From assembly GCA_965226855.1 (NCBI GenBank), contig CBDDEE010000019.1, forward strand, positions 107,467 to 171,466: 64,000 nucleotides of DNA, written 5' to 3'. The position numbers and the translations under genes were made by a program. The DNA comes from JAUXJB01 sp965226855 (GTDB lineage Bacteria; Myxococcota_A; UBA9160; SZUA-336). Below, piece after piece: positions 27,057 through 36,126 of this stretch. The notes below the pieces were generated by a model, which did no database searches, was not told the DNA's origin, and saw nothing but the letters and a program-made list of their open reading frames with translations. Each line of letters starts with the position of its first letter. Positions within the stretch are counted from its first letter, which is position 1.

Positions 27057-28053
27057 TCAGCTCGGCAGATCCGAGAGACGTAGGCGGCCCAGTCTGGCGA
27101 TACGCCGGGCCAGACTGCGGTCGCGGCGGACGGCGCCTTCCTCGTCTCCCCAGTCGACGCTGACGAAGTTGACGACCGACGTGAGGAAGCTTGCCGCCAC
27201 GTACCAGGCGTAGTGTCTCCCAAGGGCCTCGAGGGGGTAGCCATCGACTCCGCTCTGGACGAGCTCGGCGTGGTAGATGCGGAGCAGCTCTCGCTCCTCT
27301 TCGGAGCTCGCTTCGGCGGGCAGCGAGCTGGTCAGAAACGATGCGACGTCTGCTGCTCCCGCCCCGATGCCCGTCGCTTGCCAGTCGAACAGCGTTACCT
27401 CGGCATCAGCCGTGTCGTCGGAAAAGAACAGGTTGTCGAGGCGGAAGTCGACGTGGAGGAGGGTCTGTGGCAGCTGACCCAGCACCACACGCAGCTCGCC
27501 GCCGTGCTCCGCAAGCCAGTCGAGGAGCTCCCGCACGCGGCCTGGCAGGCCGTCTCCGTAGTGCCGCCGCCGCCTGCTCGAAGCTGGCACCCGCGAGGTC
27601 GTCCCCCACGAGCGCCGGGGCCATGTCTTCCAGCAGCAGGATGAAGCGCTGACCGCGACCTCTGCGGAGCCGACGCTTGGCGCGCGCGTGCGGGTCCTCG
27701 ACGAAGTGGGCGACGTAGCAGCGCGGGCAACGCACGGCGAGCGAGGCGGCCAGCTCCTGGTAGAAGCGCACCTCGCGCTCGTAATCGCCGCCGAGCTCGC
27801 CGATGTCCCGGTTCTTCCCCGGGACGGTCGGCAGCTTGACGATCGCCGTCGCCGGGGCACCGGATTCTTGCCGGTCGTATTCGAGCCGAAGCCGTGCGAC
27901 CGTAGCAATGAGTCCTGCACCAGAGCTCCCGAGCAGCTCGCACGAGTGTCGGGTGACTCTGGCGCGCTCGATTACGCCAGCGGCACGCAGCGTCTCGGTC
28001 AGCCACTCAGAGCTGAGTTCGTCCAGGCGTTGCGGGAGACCGCTGTCGCTCAT
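27057..28053 (-). pseudogene. Phosphotransferase (ecdysteroid kinase-like / APH fold) with a single frameshift
   Basis: When repaired this is a 331-residue kinase-fold phosphotransferase. The N-terminal frame (from 28053, MSDSGLPQRLDELSSEWL) has the small-lobe elements ATAIVKLPTVPGKNRDIG and YEREVRFYQELA, and FILLLEDMAPALVGDDLAG. It then breaks in a GCG-rich run near 27565-27575. The other frame continues HYGDGLPGRVRELLDWLAEH to the catalytic loop LLHVDFRLDNLFF (HxDxxxxN) and LFDWQATGIGAGAADVASFL. One extra base in the run explains the shift. Relatives phosphorylate small molecules or act beside acyl-CoA dehydrogenases. It lies downstream of the GNAT gene on the same strand. Confidence 0.75.
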
Positions 28054-28089
28054 GCTCTGCTGACCACGCACTCTGGCTGACATCAAGGC

Positions 28090-28617
28090 CTACAGGTCGA
28101 GGAGGAAGCCTTCGATCACGATTCCTGGCGCGTCGAAGTCCACTTCTGGGAACCTCCGGAAGCCCAGCTTCGTGTAGATGTGCTGCGCAGCCTGCATGAG
28201 CGCGGTCGTGTGGAGCAGCACACGCCGCTTGTGACCCTCCCGTGCTCGACGCAGGCACTCGAGCGTGAGCGCGCGGCCCACACCCCGACCCTGCGCCGTC
28301 GGGGAGACAGCCAGCATGCGGAACCCCGCGGCCCCATCCGGATAGCTGGAGACTTGCGCGCCGTAGTGCGCGAGGTCGAGGAAAAAGGTCACGCCGCCGA
28401 GCAGCTCACCCAAAGCGCTGCGTGCGATCAGGATCGTGACGCCGGGCAGGGCCGAGCGACCCTCGACGTCTTCGAGCTCTGCGTAGTACCCAGGCAAGGC
28501 CTCTCTCGGCGGCATGCCCTCGAGCGCGAGGTAGGTCTCGACCGTCAAGGCCCCGAGCTCGGCGAACTCGGCAGGCTCCGCCTCTCGGATCACGATGTCC
28601 TGGCGTGGCTCCGACAC
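28090..28617 (-). CDS. GNAT family N-acetyltransferase
   Basis: A 175-residue acetyltransferase. DIVIREAEPAEFAELGALTV begins the fold. The acetyl-CoA-binding motif A is FRMLAVSPTAQGRGVGRALT near residue 115, and YTKLGFRRFPEVDF is the final strand region. GTG 28617 is chosen because homology starts within ten residues; it lies 5 bases after the restored stop of the upstream reductase. In the current sequence the upstream reductase frame reads through into this gene, giving an apparent 505-residue fusion that I consider an artefact of the frameshift. Confidence 0.82.
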   Translation of the reverse strand: MSEPRQDIVIREAEPAEFAELGALTVETYLALEGMPPREALPGYYAELEDVEGRSALPGVTILIARSALGELLGGVTFFLDLAHYGAQVSSYPDGAAGFRMLAVSPTAQGRGVGRALTLECLRRAREGHKRRVLLHTTALMQAAQHIYTKLGFRRFPEVDFDAPGIVIEGFLLDL

Positions 28618-28622
28618 CGCGT

Positions 28623-29607
28623 TCAGTCGGCGATGCGCACGATACGCTTTCCGATGTTCCCGCCCCCGAGCAGGTCGACAAGCGCGCGCGGCGCCTCTTC
28701 GAGTCCCTGGAAGGCGTCCTCCAGCGCGATCAGCTCCCCGCTCTCGAGCCAGCTGGAGAGCTTCGGCCCGTGCCTCCGGGTAGCGCTTCTCGTAGTCGAA
28801 GACGATGAAGCCCTCCATGCGCAGGCGCTTGTTCACGAGCAAGCCGGGAATGCCGCGGGGTCCGGGCGCAGGGCTTGCTGTGTCGTACTGCGATACGACG
28901 CCGCAGCACGAGATGCGCCCGCGCTCGTTCATACGAAAGAGCGCCATGCCCAGGATGTCGCCGCCGGTGTTGTCGAAGCAGACGTCTATCCCGTCGGGAC
29001 ACGCTTGCTTGAGCGCGGCGCGAAAGTCGTCGTCCTTGTAGTTGAGGGCGGCATCGAAGCCGAGTCGGTCTGTCAGGAGCTGACGCTTCTCCTCGCTCCC
29101 CGCGATTCCGACGGTGCGGCAGCCTTTCAGGCGCGCAATCTGACCGGCGATGTGTCCGACAGCGCCCGCGGCCGCGGAGACGACGACCGTCTCGCCCGGC
29201 TGTGGATCGCAGATGTCGAGCAGACCGAAGTACGCGGTCAGTCCCGTCCCGCCCAAAACGCCGAGGTATTGAGACGGCGCGGCCGTCGGCTCGACCCGGC
29301 TCACCCGTGCGACAGGGTGAACGGAGTACTCCTGCCAGCCCGCGGGACAGGTCACGAGATTCCCCTCTGCGAGCGTGGCCGCGTTCGAGCGCAGCACCCG
29401 CGAGACGGCGGTTCCCGTCATGACGACGTCGGCGCGAGACGCTCCCGCGTAGCTCGCGCTGCCCTGTAGCCCGGCCCGCGAGCCCGCGTCGATGGAGAGC
29501 GCGAGCGTCTGGCACAGGACCTCTCCCTGCTCCGGCTCTGGGGTCGCAGCCTTGCGAAGCCTGAAGTGAGTCTCCCGGAGCGGCCCGCGCGGCAGCTCTG
29601 TGATCAC
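28623..29607 (-). pseudogene. MDR-family NADP-dependent oxidoreductase (prostaglandin reductase/CurA-like) with a C-terminal frameshift
   Basis: A medium-chain reductase lacking zinc ligands. Its signature segments are LSIDAGSRAGLQG, GVLGGTGLTAYFGLLDICDP, then the nucleotide-binding motif SAAAGAVGHIAGQIARLKGC and CFDNTGGDILGMAL. It is normal to about residue 280 (FDYEKRYPEAR). The expected end, KLSSWLESGELIALEDAFQG, then GNIGKRIVRIAD and stop, is present in another frame. One extra base near 28770 explains the change, and removing it gives 327 residues, the usual length. Without repair the frame runs into the GNAT gene. The reaction is likely NADPH reduction of an enone or enal double bond. 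Confidence 0.82.
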
Positions 29608-29726
29608 GATCTAGCGATTGGACTCCATGGCTTGCAACCTCCTGCTCCGCTCGATTCTACCCGAGCTTGACAGCCTGCCCGGTGCGCACGCAGGCTCACG
29701 CGAGCCGATTAGGGTGAGGAGCGTGC

Positions 29727-30991
29727 ATGGCGGAGATCTCGGACACTCGCGACTCGGGTCCGCCGCAGGGCGACGGCCGCCCCCTACCGCTCGAGGGGGT
29801 GCGCGTCGTCGACTTCACCTGGATCGTCGCCGGTCCGCAGGCGACAAGGATCCTCGCAGATCTCGGCGCCGAGGTGATCCGGATCGAGAGCGAGGACTAC
29901 CTCGACTCGCTGCGCTTCGCGGTCCCCGACAAGGATGGCGCGCGCTCGGTCAATCGCTCGGGACTCTTCAACAACCTGAACCGTAACAAGCTGGGGATCA
30001 CGCTGAACCTGCATCATCCCGGCGGTCGCGAGGTGGCCGAAAGGCTCGTCGCGGAGGCGGATGTTGTCGCGGAGAACTACAGCCCTGGCGCGTTCGAGCG
30101 CATGGGGTTCTCGTGGCAGCGCCTGCGCCACCTGAACCCCGAGCTCATCTACCTTTCGCTCTCGGGCTTCGGCCACGAGGGCCGCGATCACTCCTACGTG
30201 ACATGGGGACCCACTGCGCAGGCCGTCTCCGGACTGACGCACCTCTCCGGACTTCCGGACCAGCCGCCCGCCGGCTGGGGCTTCTCCTACCTCGACCACT
30301 CCGCGGGCACTACGGCGCCATCGCGCTCCTGATGGCGCTCCGGCAGCGTGCGCGCGGGGTGGGTGCCCAGCGCATCGATCTCTCCCAGGTGGAGACGGGG
30401 ATGATGATGTGCGGCGTGCAGATGCTCGACCGTCAGATCAACGGCAGGTCGTCGGATCGGGTCGGCAATCGCTCCCGCTACCCAGAGGTGGCGCCGCACA
30501 ACACGTACCGCTGCGCAGGAGACGATCGCTGGATCGCCATCGCCGCGGAGACCGACGCGCAATGGCGGGCACTGTGCCGCGTGTTGGACGCTCCCGACGT
30601 CGTCACGGACGCACGCTTCGCCACGAACGCCGCGCGCGTGGCGAATCAGGACGCGCTCGACGGGGCCATCGAAGCCCGCACTCGGAGCCGTGAGCCGCAC
30701 GAGCTGATGTACGCGCTCCAGGCACGCGGAGTTCCCGCGGGCGTAGCGCAGACGACGCAGGACAAGATGGAGCGCGACGAGCAGCTGGCCGCGCGCGGCT
30801 TCTACCCGGTGGCACCGAGCGCGGAGCTCGGACCGCGCCGCTACGAGGGGCTGCCGTTCCAGCTGCGCCGACTTGGCTGGAGCGTGCGTCAGGGTGCCCC
30901 TGCGCTCGGAGAGCACACCGAGAACGTGCTCCGGCGTCTGGGCTATCGCGAGTCGGAGATTGCGCAGCTCCGCAAGGAAGAGGCGCTGTGA
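29727..30991 (+). pseudogene. CaiB/BaiF CoA-transferase, Asp-containing subunit, single frameshift
   Basis: A family III CoA-transferase of 421 residues if repaired. The first frame has LEGVRVVDFTWIVAGPQATR, NNLNRNKLGITLNLHHPGGR and the catalytic-Asp region SYLDHSAGT. At about 30308 one base is missing; restoring it reads SAG-x-YGAIALLMALRQRARG and then IDLSQVETGMMMCG to the C-terminus LRRLGYRESEIAQL. ATG 29727 follows GAGGAGCG. The stop overlaps the next CoA-transferase start by 4 bases (GTGA), so the two are translationally coupled and probably form a heteromer in which this subunit supplies the catalytic Asp. Confidence 0.82.
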
Positions 30992-32253
30992 GCTCGGGGA
31001 CGAGCTCGGGCCCCGTACAGGAGCTGCGCGTCGTGGAGATCGGCGAGCTCGGGGAGGTTGCGGGAAAGCTGCTCGCCGACGCTGGAGCGGACGTGATCCG
31101 CGTCGAGCCACCCTCCGGCTCGGCCACGCGCCGTCTCGGGCCCTTTGTGGCCGATCGCCCGGGACCCGATCGCTCGCTTCGCTACGTCTATTTCAATACG
31201 AGCAAGCGAAGCGTCACGCTCGACCTCGAGATTCCCGAAGGTCGCGAGCTCTGGCAGCGCCTCGTCCAGTCGGCGGACGTCGTGATCGATGCTGCAGGGA
31301 TGGGCGTGCTGGACGCGCTCGGCGCGGGTTTCGAGCGCTGGGCAGGTGGCGACGGTCTCGGGCGCAGCGTCTGGTGCTCCATCACTCCGTTCGGCCGCGT
31401 GGGTCCGCGCGCAGCTTGGGCAGCAAACGACCTCGTCCACCTCGCGCTCGGCGGACCGATGATGAGCACCGGCTACGATGACCACGAGCTGCCGCCGATC
31501 CGCCCGGGCCACGAGCACTCGCTCTGGATGGCGGGTGAGTATGCGGTCTGCGGCATTCTGGCCGCGCGGATCGCCCTGGAAGCTGGACGGGTGGAAGGCC
31601 CTGAGCTGGTCGACCTCTCGATCCACGAGGCGGTCAGCTGCACGACCGAGGGAGCCTTTCCAAACTGGGAGTACCGCCGAGAGCTCGTCCAGCGCCAGAC
31701 CGGCCGACACTCGTCTCCCGAGATGACCTCGCCGTGGCAGTTTCCCACCGCCGATGGACGCTACATGAACATCATTGGCGGCGGCATGCCCCGCGACCTC
31801 CGGACGCTCAACGGGCTGCTCGACTGGATGGACAAGCACGACGCCGTGGAGGATCTCCGCGATCCGGCGTACCGCGCGGCGATCTCACGGGCTTCCCCGG
31901 CGGAACGGGCCCACTTCGGTAGCGTGGTCGAGCGCTTCCTTGCGCGTATCAGCGCAGAAGAGGCGTACCGTGGCGCGCAGGCGCTGCACCTGCCGTGGGG
32001 GTTGGTGCGGCAGCCCGAGGAGAACCTCGACGACCCGCACTGGGAAGACCGAGGCTTCTTCGATGCGCTCGAGGTGCAGGGTTACGACGGCGCGGCACGC
32101 GTTCCGACAGCGCCTTACCGATTCGTGGGCACACCGGTGCGCGTGCGAAGGCGGGCGCCGCTACTGGGCGAGCACAACCACGAGGTCTACTGCAACGAGC
32201 TCGGGGTCGATGCGGCCACCCTCCCGGCGCTTGCTCGGGCGGGGACGATCTAG
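30988..32253 (+). CDS. CaiB/BaiF CoA-transferase, subunit lacking the catalytic Asp
   Basis: A 421-residue family III CoA-transferase paralogue. LRVVEIGELGEVAGKLLADA and FNTSKRSVTLDLEIPEGREL are the CoA-binding Rossmann segments. The region where active members carry Asp reads PPIRPGHEHSLWMAGEYAVC, with His/Ser but no aligned Asp, so it is probably a structural or substrate-binding subunit. The start is GTG 30988, overlapping the upstream stop by 4 bases. Two-subunit enzymes with one Asp-bearing and one Asp-less chain are known in this family (benzylsuccinate-type transferases). The pair parallels the two fused copies at 20994 and 52795. Confidence 0.87.
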   Translation: MSSGTSSGPVQELRVVEIGELGEVAGKLLADAGADVIRVEPPSGSATRRLGPFVADRPGPDRSLRYVYFNTSKRSVTLDLEIPEGRELWQRLVQSADVVIDAAGMGVLDALGAGFERWAGGDGLGRSVWCSITPFGRVGPRAAWAANDLVHLALGGPMMSTGYDDHELPPIRPGHEHSLWMAGEYAVCGILAARIALEAGRVEGPELVDLSIHEAVSCTTEGAFPNWEYRRELVQRQTGRHSSPEMTSPWQFPTADGRYMNIIGGGMPRDLRTLNGLLDWMDKHDAVEDLRDPAYRAAISRASPAERAHFGSVVERFLARISAEEAYRGAQALHLPWGLVRQPEENLDDPHWEDRGFFDALEVQGYDGAARVPTAPYRFVGTPVRVRRRAPLLGEHNHEVYCNELGVDAATLPALARAGTI

Positions 32254-32365
32254 AGGTCCGTCGTCCTATTGCGTTCGCCAGCTGCCCGAGAAGGGGCACT
32301 GTGCTCGCTGCCGCCTGTCACCGGTGCCGGTCAAGCCCGGGTAGTATGGGGAAGGAGGCACTGGC

Positions 32366-33745
32366 TTGAAGCTCCTGGGAGACGTCGTCGAGCGCGCGAT
32401 CTGGGGCGAGGATCTCGCCGGGCTGCCCGCCCTGCGCGCCCTGGGGATGCGGACGTTGCGCACGCTGTACGCCCTGGTGAATGACGTTCGTGACGGACAG
32501 CTGACGCTCCACGCCATGAGCCTCGTGTACACGAGCCTGCTCTCGCTGGTTCCGCTTCTCGCACTGAGCTTCTCGGTGCTGAAGGGCTTCGGGGTTCACA
32601 ACCAGATCGAGCCGTTCCTGCTGGGCTTTCTCGCGCCCCTCGGCGAGAGAGGCGCGGAGCTCAGCCAGAACGTGATCGGCTTCGTCGACAACATGCGCGT
32701 CGACATTCTGGGGTCGCTCGGTCTCGCGATGCTGATTTATACGGTCGTCTCCCTCATTCAGAAGATCGAGGGCGCGTTCAACTACGCCTGGCACACGCGC
32801 CGGAGCCGTAGCCTGGGCCAGCGCTTCAGCAACTACCTGTCCGTTGTGATGGTGGGTCCCCTGCTGATGTTCGCGGCGATCGGAATCACGGCCTCGCTGG
32901 CCAGTGCGTCCGCCGTCCAGCGCCTTACCGAGGTGGAGGCGGTCGGCACCGCCGTCGAACTGGTGAGACAGCTCGTTCCATATCTGCTGGTGATCGCGGC
33001 GTTCACGTTCGTCTACGCTTTCGTACCGAACGCGAAGGTGCAGTTTCGCGCGGCGCTGACCGGCGGTGTGGTGGCAGGAGTTCTGTGGGAAGCGCTCGGC
33101 TTCGGTTTTGCCTCCGTGGTCGCGTCTTCTACGCGCTACACCGCGATCTACTCCGGCTTCGCGGTGCTGATCCTGTTCCTCCTCTGGCTCTACGTGAGCT
33201 GGCTCATCCTGTTGATCGGAGCGCGTCTCGCCTTCTACGTGCAGTATCCCGAGCAGCTCGCTCCAGAGGGTGAAGCCCAGCTGTTATCGGGCCAGGACCG
33301 GGAGAGGCTGGCGCTGCTATTGATGACCCGGATCGGTCGAGCGCACTTTGCCGGCGCTACGCCGGAGACGCTCCGGGCTCTGGCGCGCTGGAGCGGCATC
33401 GCGATCGACTTGGTCGAAGGCGTCCTGCTGCCGCTCGAGCGACGCGGGCTCCTACTCAACGCTGCAGGTCCCGAGCTCTCCTACGTGCCAGGTCGGGCGC
33501 CCGAGCTCATCACGATCGAGGAGATTCTCGGCGCGGTCCGGGGCGACGGGGACAGTACGCAACCGGGCGCACGTCGCCTGCCGGCGTCCTCCGGGGTCGA
33601 CGAGGTACTGACGTCGATCGGACGCGCCGTCGCGCAGGGCCTCGAGGGTAGAACGATGCGAGAGCTGATTCTTGCGGACTCCAACCCGGAGGCGTCCGCA
33701 GCGAACCAGCGACTCTCGCTGGGAGAGCGAAGTGCCTCCCGCTGA
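32366..33745 (+). CDS. YihY/BrkB family membrane protein with C-terminal soluble extension
   Basis: A 459-residue integral membrane protein. The N-terminal two thirds hold about six helices with the YihY/BrkB features HAMSLVYTSLLSLVPLLALS, EGAFNYAWHTRRSRS, and ASSTRYTAIYSGFAVLILFL, then LYVSWLILLIGARLAFYVQY. Residues about 300-459 form a soluble, winged-helix-like extension found in many longer family members. The family's role is unresolved; it was once misannotated as RNase BN. TTG 32366 has a GAAGGAGG site at good spacing. Confidence 0.88.
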   Translation: MKLLGDVVERAIWGEDLAGLPALRALGMRTLRTLYALVNDVRDGQLTLHAMSLVYTSLLSLVPLLALSFSVLKGFGVHNQIEPFLLGFLAPLGERGAELSQNVIGFVDNMRVDILGSLGLAMLIYTVVSLIQKIEGAFNYAWHTRRSRSLGQRFSNYLSVVMVGPLLMFAAIGITASLASASAVQRLTEVEAVGTAVELVRQLVPYLLVIAAFTFVYAFVPNAKVQFRAALTGGVVAGVLWEALGFGFASVVASSTRYTAIYSGFAVLILFLLWLYVSWLILLIGARLAFYVQYPEQLAPEGEAQLLSGQDRERLALLLMTRIGRAHFAGATPETLRALARWSGIAIDLVEGVLLPLERRGLLLNAAGPELSYVPGRAPELITIEEILGAVRGDGDSTQPGARRLPASSGVDEVLTSIGRAVAQGLEGRTMRELILADSNPEASAANQRLSLGERSASR

Positions 33746-33754
33746 CAGACCGCG

Positions 33755-34198
33755 TCAGCCGGCCTGGCCCAAGCCGTCGATCCTGGCGAAGTGGTGGACC
33801 TGGTGGTCCCGGTCCAGCAGACAGACCCAAGCCTCGCCCGTTTTGCCCGTAGTAATAACCCGGACCAGTGCGTCCGCGATCTGGGAGGGATCCATCAGGC
33901 GGGCGTGCGCCCCTCCCACGTGGTCGATGTGCCCATGCGTGTAGGAGAGGGAGTGGATCGGAGCCCCGGACCAGGCGCGCAGCGACTTCAGGATCCCGTC
34001 GGCCAACACCTCGAGGCTTGCGTCAAACAGCGCGAGACCCGCAGAGGTGCGAAAGGCGACGACGTGCGAGAACGACTCGACGACGGCGATCCCGTCGACC
34101 ACTTCGGAGAGCTCGGTCGTGACCCTGTTCACCGAGCCTGGGCCTTCGTAGACGCCAGCGTCGATGATGCGGGATGAGAGCGCCAGCAGATCCGCCAT
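33755..34198 (-). pseudogene. Chimera: N-terminus of an alkylsulfatase-like MBL protein fused in frame to the C-terminus of a short-chain dehydrogenase
   Basis: Residues 1-98 match the start of MBL-fold alkylsulfatase-like proteins: RIIDAGVYEGPGSVNRVTTE, VESFSHVVAFRTSAGLALFD, and the metal-binding SYTHGHIDHVGGAHA. The next residues are unrelated. RLMDPSQIADALVRVITTGK and TGEAWVCL resemble the end of SDR proteins, where cofactor-adjacent C-terminal helices read MDPxxVADAxV. About 300 residues of the MBL protein and most of the SDR are absent, yet the reading frame is continuous. The MBL half keeps HxHxDH but cannot form the complete two-metal site. This is a deletion junction between two minus-strand genes; the SDR assignment of the tail is less certain than the MBL part. 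Confidence 0.6.
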
Positions 34199-34228
34199 CC
34201 CGGTCAGTATAACGGCCTGCGGTCCGCG

Positions 34229-34395
34229 CTAGCCGAACAGCTTGCGGAGGCTTCAGCGTGTTGCCCGCGGTGCCTTCGCGGATCTTCACATCGCCGAGCA
34301 GCCTGATCCCTCGGATCCGCAGTACCGGAACGTCTGGATCGTCACTCCGCCGCGATACGTGATCGAAGCCTCCGAGCACGCCGACACCGGTCGCG
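34229..34395 (-). pseudogene. Possible C-terminal stub of a LiaF/DUF1707-like cell-wall-sensing membrane protein
   Basis: On the minus strand GVLGGFDHVSRRSDDPDVPV is followed by LRIRGIRLLGDVKIREG. This is the repeated beta-strand pattern of LiaF-like C-terminal domains (GGxDxR... PVLxVRGxxLxGxxxI). A neighbouring frame ends RKLFG and stop at 34229, which may be the true terminus after a frameshift. No N-terminal or membrane part exists. Assignment from a short pattern only. Confidence 0.35.
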
Positions 34396-34444
34396 TTCCG
34401 CCGAGGCTACCCACTCGGAGCAGGCAAGAGCTTACAATCTCCGT

Positions 34445-35365
34445 GTGCGCGAGACCGCCGCTTTGCTGCCAGAGCTCGAGGGGCTGACGGGCCGTTCGAA
34501 CGCCGCGGGGCTCCTGCGTCTTGGGGCGCACGCAGGACTGCTGCTGGGCACGGCGCTCGGCATTCGCCTGACGACCGGGAGCAGCTGGGTCGCGCCGGCA
34601 CTCTTGGTGCACGGAATCGTCCTGGTGGCCCTCTTTGCGGGCTTGCACGAGTCCGTACACCGAACGGCGTTCAGGAGCCGGCGCCTGAGCGATGGGGTGG
34701 CCGCGACGATCGGCTTTCTCCTCCTGCTCCCCGCCCGGCACTTCCGACTCTTCCACCTGGCCCATCACCGCTTCACGGGCAATCCGGCGCATGATCCCGA
34801 GCTCGTCGCCGCGTGCTCCGCGAGCCTGCCACGGTATCTCCGTCACGTCAGCGGCTGGGACCACTGGACCCAGCGACTGGGAGAGCTCTGGAGACACGCC
34901 AGCGGAAGGGTGTCGGCGCCCTACGTGCCCGAGGCCCAACACGCGCGCATCGTGCGCGAGGCACGCTGGCACGCGGCGGCCTATCTGGCTATCGCAGGGG
35001 GCATGGTCGCGACGGGGTGGACAGCGACGCTCATCTACTGGTGGCTGCCGCTCTTGCTAGGTCAACCGTGGCTCCGACTCGTGCTCCTGGCGGAGCACAG
35101 CGGCTGCCCGGAAGTGCCCGACATGCTAGAGAACACGCGAACGACCTTCACCGCGGCCCCACTGCGCTTTCTGATGTGGAACATGCCCTATCACGCCGAG
35201 CATCACGCGTGTCCGGGCGTACCCTTCCACGCTCTCCCGCTCCTGCACACCCGGCTCGCCGATCGCCTCGGCGTGACGCAGTCGGGTTACGTCGCCTTTC
35301 AGCGCGCGTACCTGCGCGAGCTCTTGGAGGCGGCGACGGCGCCACAAGAGCCGCGTGCGTCTTAG
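34445..35365 (+). CDS. Membrane fatty acid desaturase/hydroxylase-type di-iron protein
   Basis: A 306-residue membrane protein with the three histidine boxes of the FA_desaturase family: LHESVHRTAF (HxxxH), FHLAHHRFTGNPAHDPE (HxxHH) and NMPYHAEHHACPGVPFHALP (HxxHH). Four hydrophobic segments flank them. Substrates may be acyl lipids, carotenoids or alkanes; the short length and spacing fit small bacterial desaturases and hydroxylases. The start is GTG 34445. The stop overlaps the start of the DNA ligase fragment. Confidence 0.87.
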   Translation: MRETAALLPELEGLTGRSNAAGLLRLGAHAGLLLGTALGIRLTTGSSWVAPALLVHGIVLVALFAGLHESVHRTAFRSRRLSDGVAATIGFLLLLPARHFRLFHLAHHRFTGNPAHDPELVAACSASLPRYLRHVSGWDHWTQRLGELWRHASGRVSAPYVPEAQHARIVREARWHAAAYLAIAGGMVATGWTATLIYWWLPLLLGQPWLRLVLLAEHSGCPEVPDMLENTRTTFTAAPLRFLMWNMPYHAEHHACPGVPFHALPLLHTRLADRLGVTQSGYVAFQRAYLRELLEAATAPQEPRAS

Positions 35366-35830
35366 CGCGATCGTCGAGACGTCGGATGCGCTGCGCCGGA
35401 CCCGCTCGCGCAAGCAGAAGATCGGCCGGCTCGCGGAGTGCCTGCGCCAGCTCGCCCCTCACGAGTTCGGCGCCGGTGTCGTCTATCTATGTGGAGCGCT
35501 GCCTCAGGGCAAGCTCGGCGTAGGCCGGGCGGCGCTCCGGGAGGCAGCCCGGACCGGCGCGGCGGCGGTGCCAACGCTCGAGCTGCGGTCAGTCCAGAAG
35601 GCGCTCGGCGAGCTGGTGGAGATCCGGGGCACGGGCTCGGCGCGCGAACGTGCGCGCCAGCTGGGGCAGCTCTTTTCGCGCGCCAGCGCGGCCGAGCGGG
35701 AGTTCCTCACGCGGCTCATCGGGGGCGAGCTGCGGCAGGGCGCCTCCGAAGGCCTCATGGTCGAGGCGATCGCAGCGGCCGCAGCTGTCGACTCGGGCGC
35801 GGTGCGTCGGGCCGCGATGATGTCGGGCAG
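35355..35830 (+). pseudogene. N-terminal fragment of an ATP-dependent DNA ligase
   Basis: About 158 residues match the N-terminal helical domain (DNA_ligase_A_N) of bacterial ATP-dependent ligases: RKQKIGRLAECLRQLAPHEF, LCGALPQGKLGVGRAALRE, RLIGGELRQGASEGLMVEAI. The adenylation domain with the KxDG lysine, about 350 residues, is absent. At about 35830 the sequence switches to the antisense of an M81-like peptidase. The frame continues to 35975 only as antisense noise. The remaining domain has no catalytic residue. Confidence 0.72.
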
Positions 35831-36101
35831 TGGTTGCCACAACCTTAACCTCTGGACCGACGAGCTCGCCCTCCAGGTCGTCGATGCCGTCGACCAGGCC
35901 GGCACCGTGAAGCGCGAGTGCGATTGCGTCGACCGCTCCGGCTCCCCGGATCCCCTCGAGGATCTCCCGCTTTAGAGCGTCGTAAACCTCTGCGGCGATG
36001 ATGCCCGACAGGCTCGCGCCGGCGACCAGAGCGGCCACCGGCGTCGCCCCGAGCTCGTCGCAGCCGGCCAGCATGCCCGCGATCAGGATCTCGAGCGACA
36101 T
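35831..36101 (-). pseudogene. Fragment of an M81/MlrC-like metallopeptidase
   Basis: About 90 residues match the N-terminal domain of M81 (microcystinase C-like) proteins: AGMLAGCDELGATPVAALVA, AAEVYDALKREILEGIRGAG, AIALALHGAGLVDGIDDLEG and VVAT. In intact proteins VVAT runs into the metal-binding DLHGN; here it stops at the ligase junction. The first about 70 residues of the family also seem to be missing, with an ATG at 36101 in a plausible position. The function is lost. Confidence 0.6.
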
Positions 36102-36126
36102 GGAGCTCCCCCCTGTGCTGGGCGGT

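Noticed and set aside
28090..29607. 505-residue fusion of a reductase with a GNAT domain
   Set aside because: The natural end of the reductase (GNIGKRIVRIAD then stop) is present in another frame 5 bases before a separate GNAT start, so the fusion is a frameshift artefact.
29667..29695. TTGACA box upstream of the CoA-transferase at 29727
   Set aside because: A perfect -35 hexamer is present, but the -10 region at 17-bp spacing (CAGGCT) matches poorly; not enough to call a promoter.
35589..35830. Continuation of the M81-like minus-strand frame into the DNA ligase region
   Set aside because: Beyond the junction the minus-strand translation loses M81 similarity and the plus strand clearly encodes ligase sequence.
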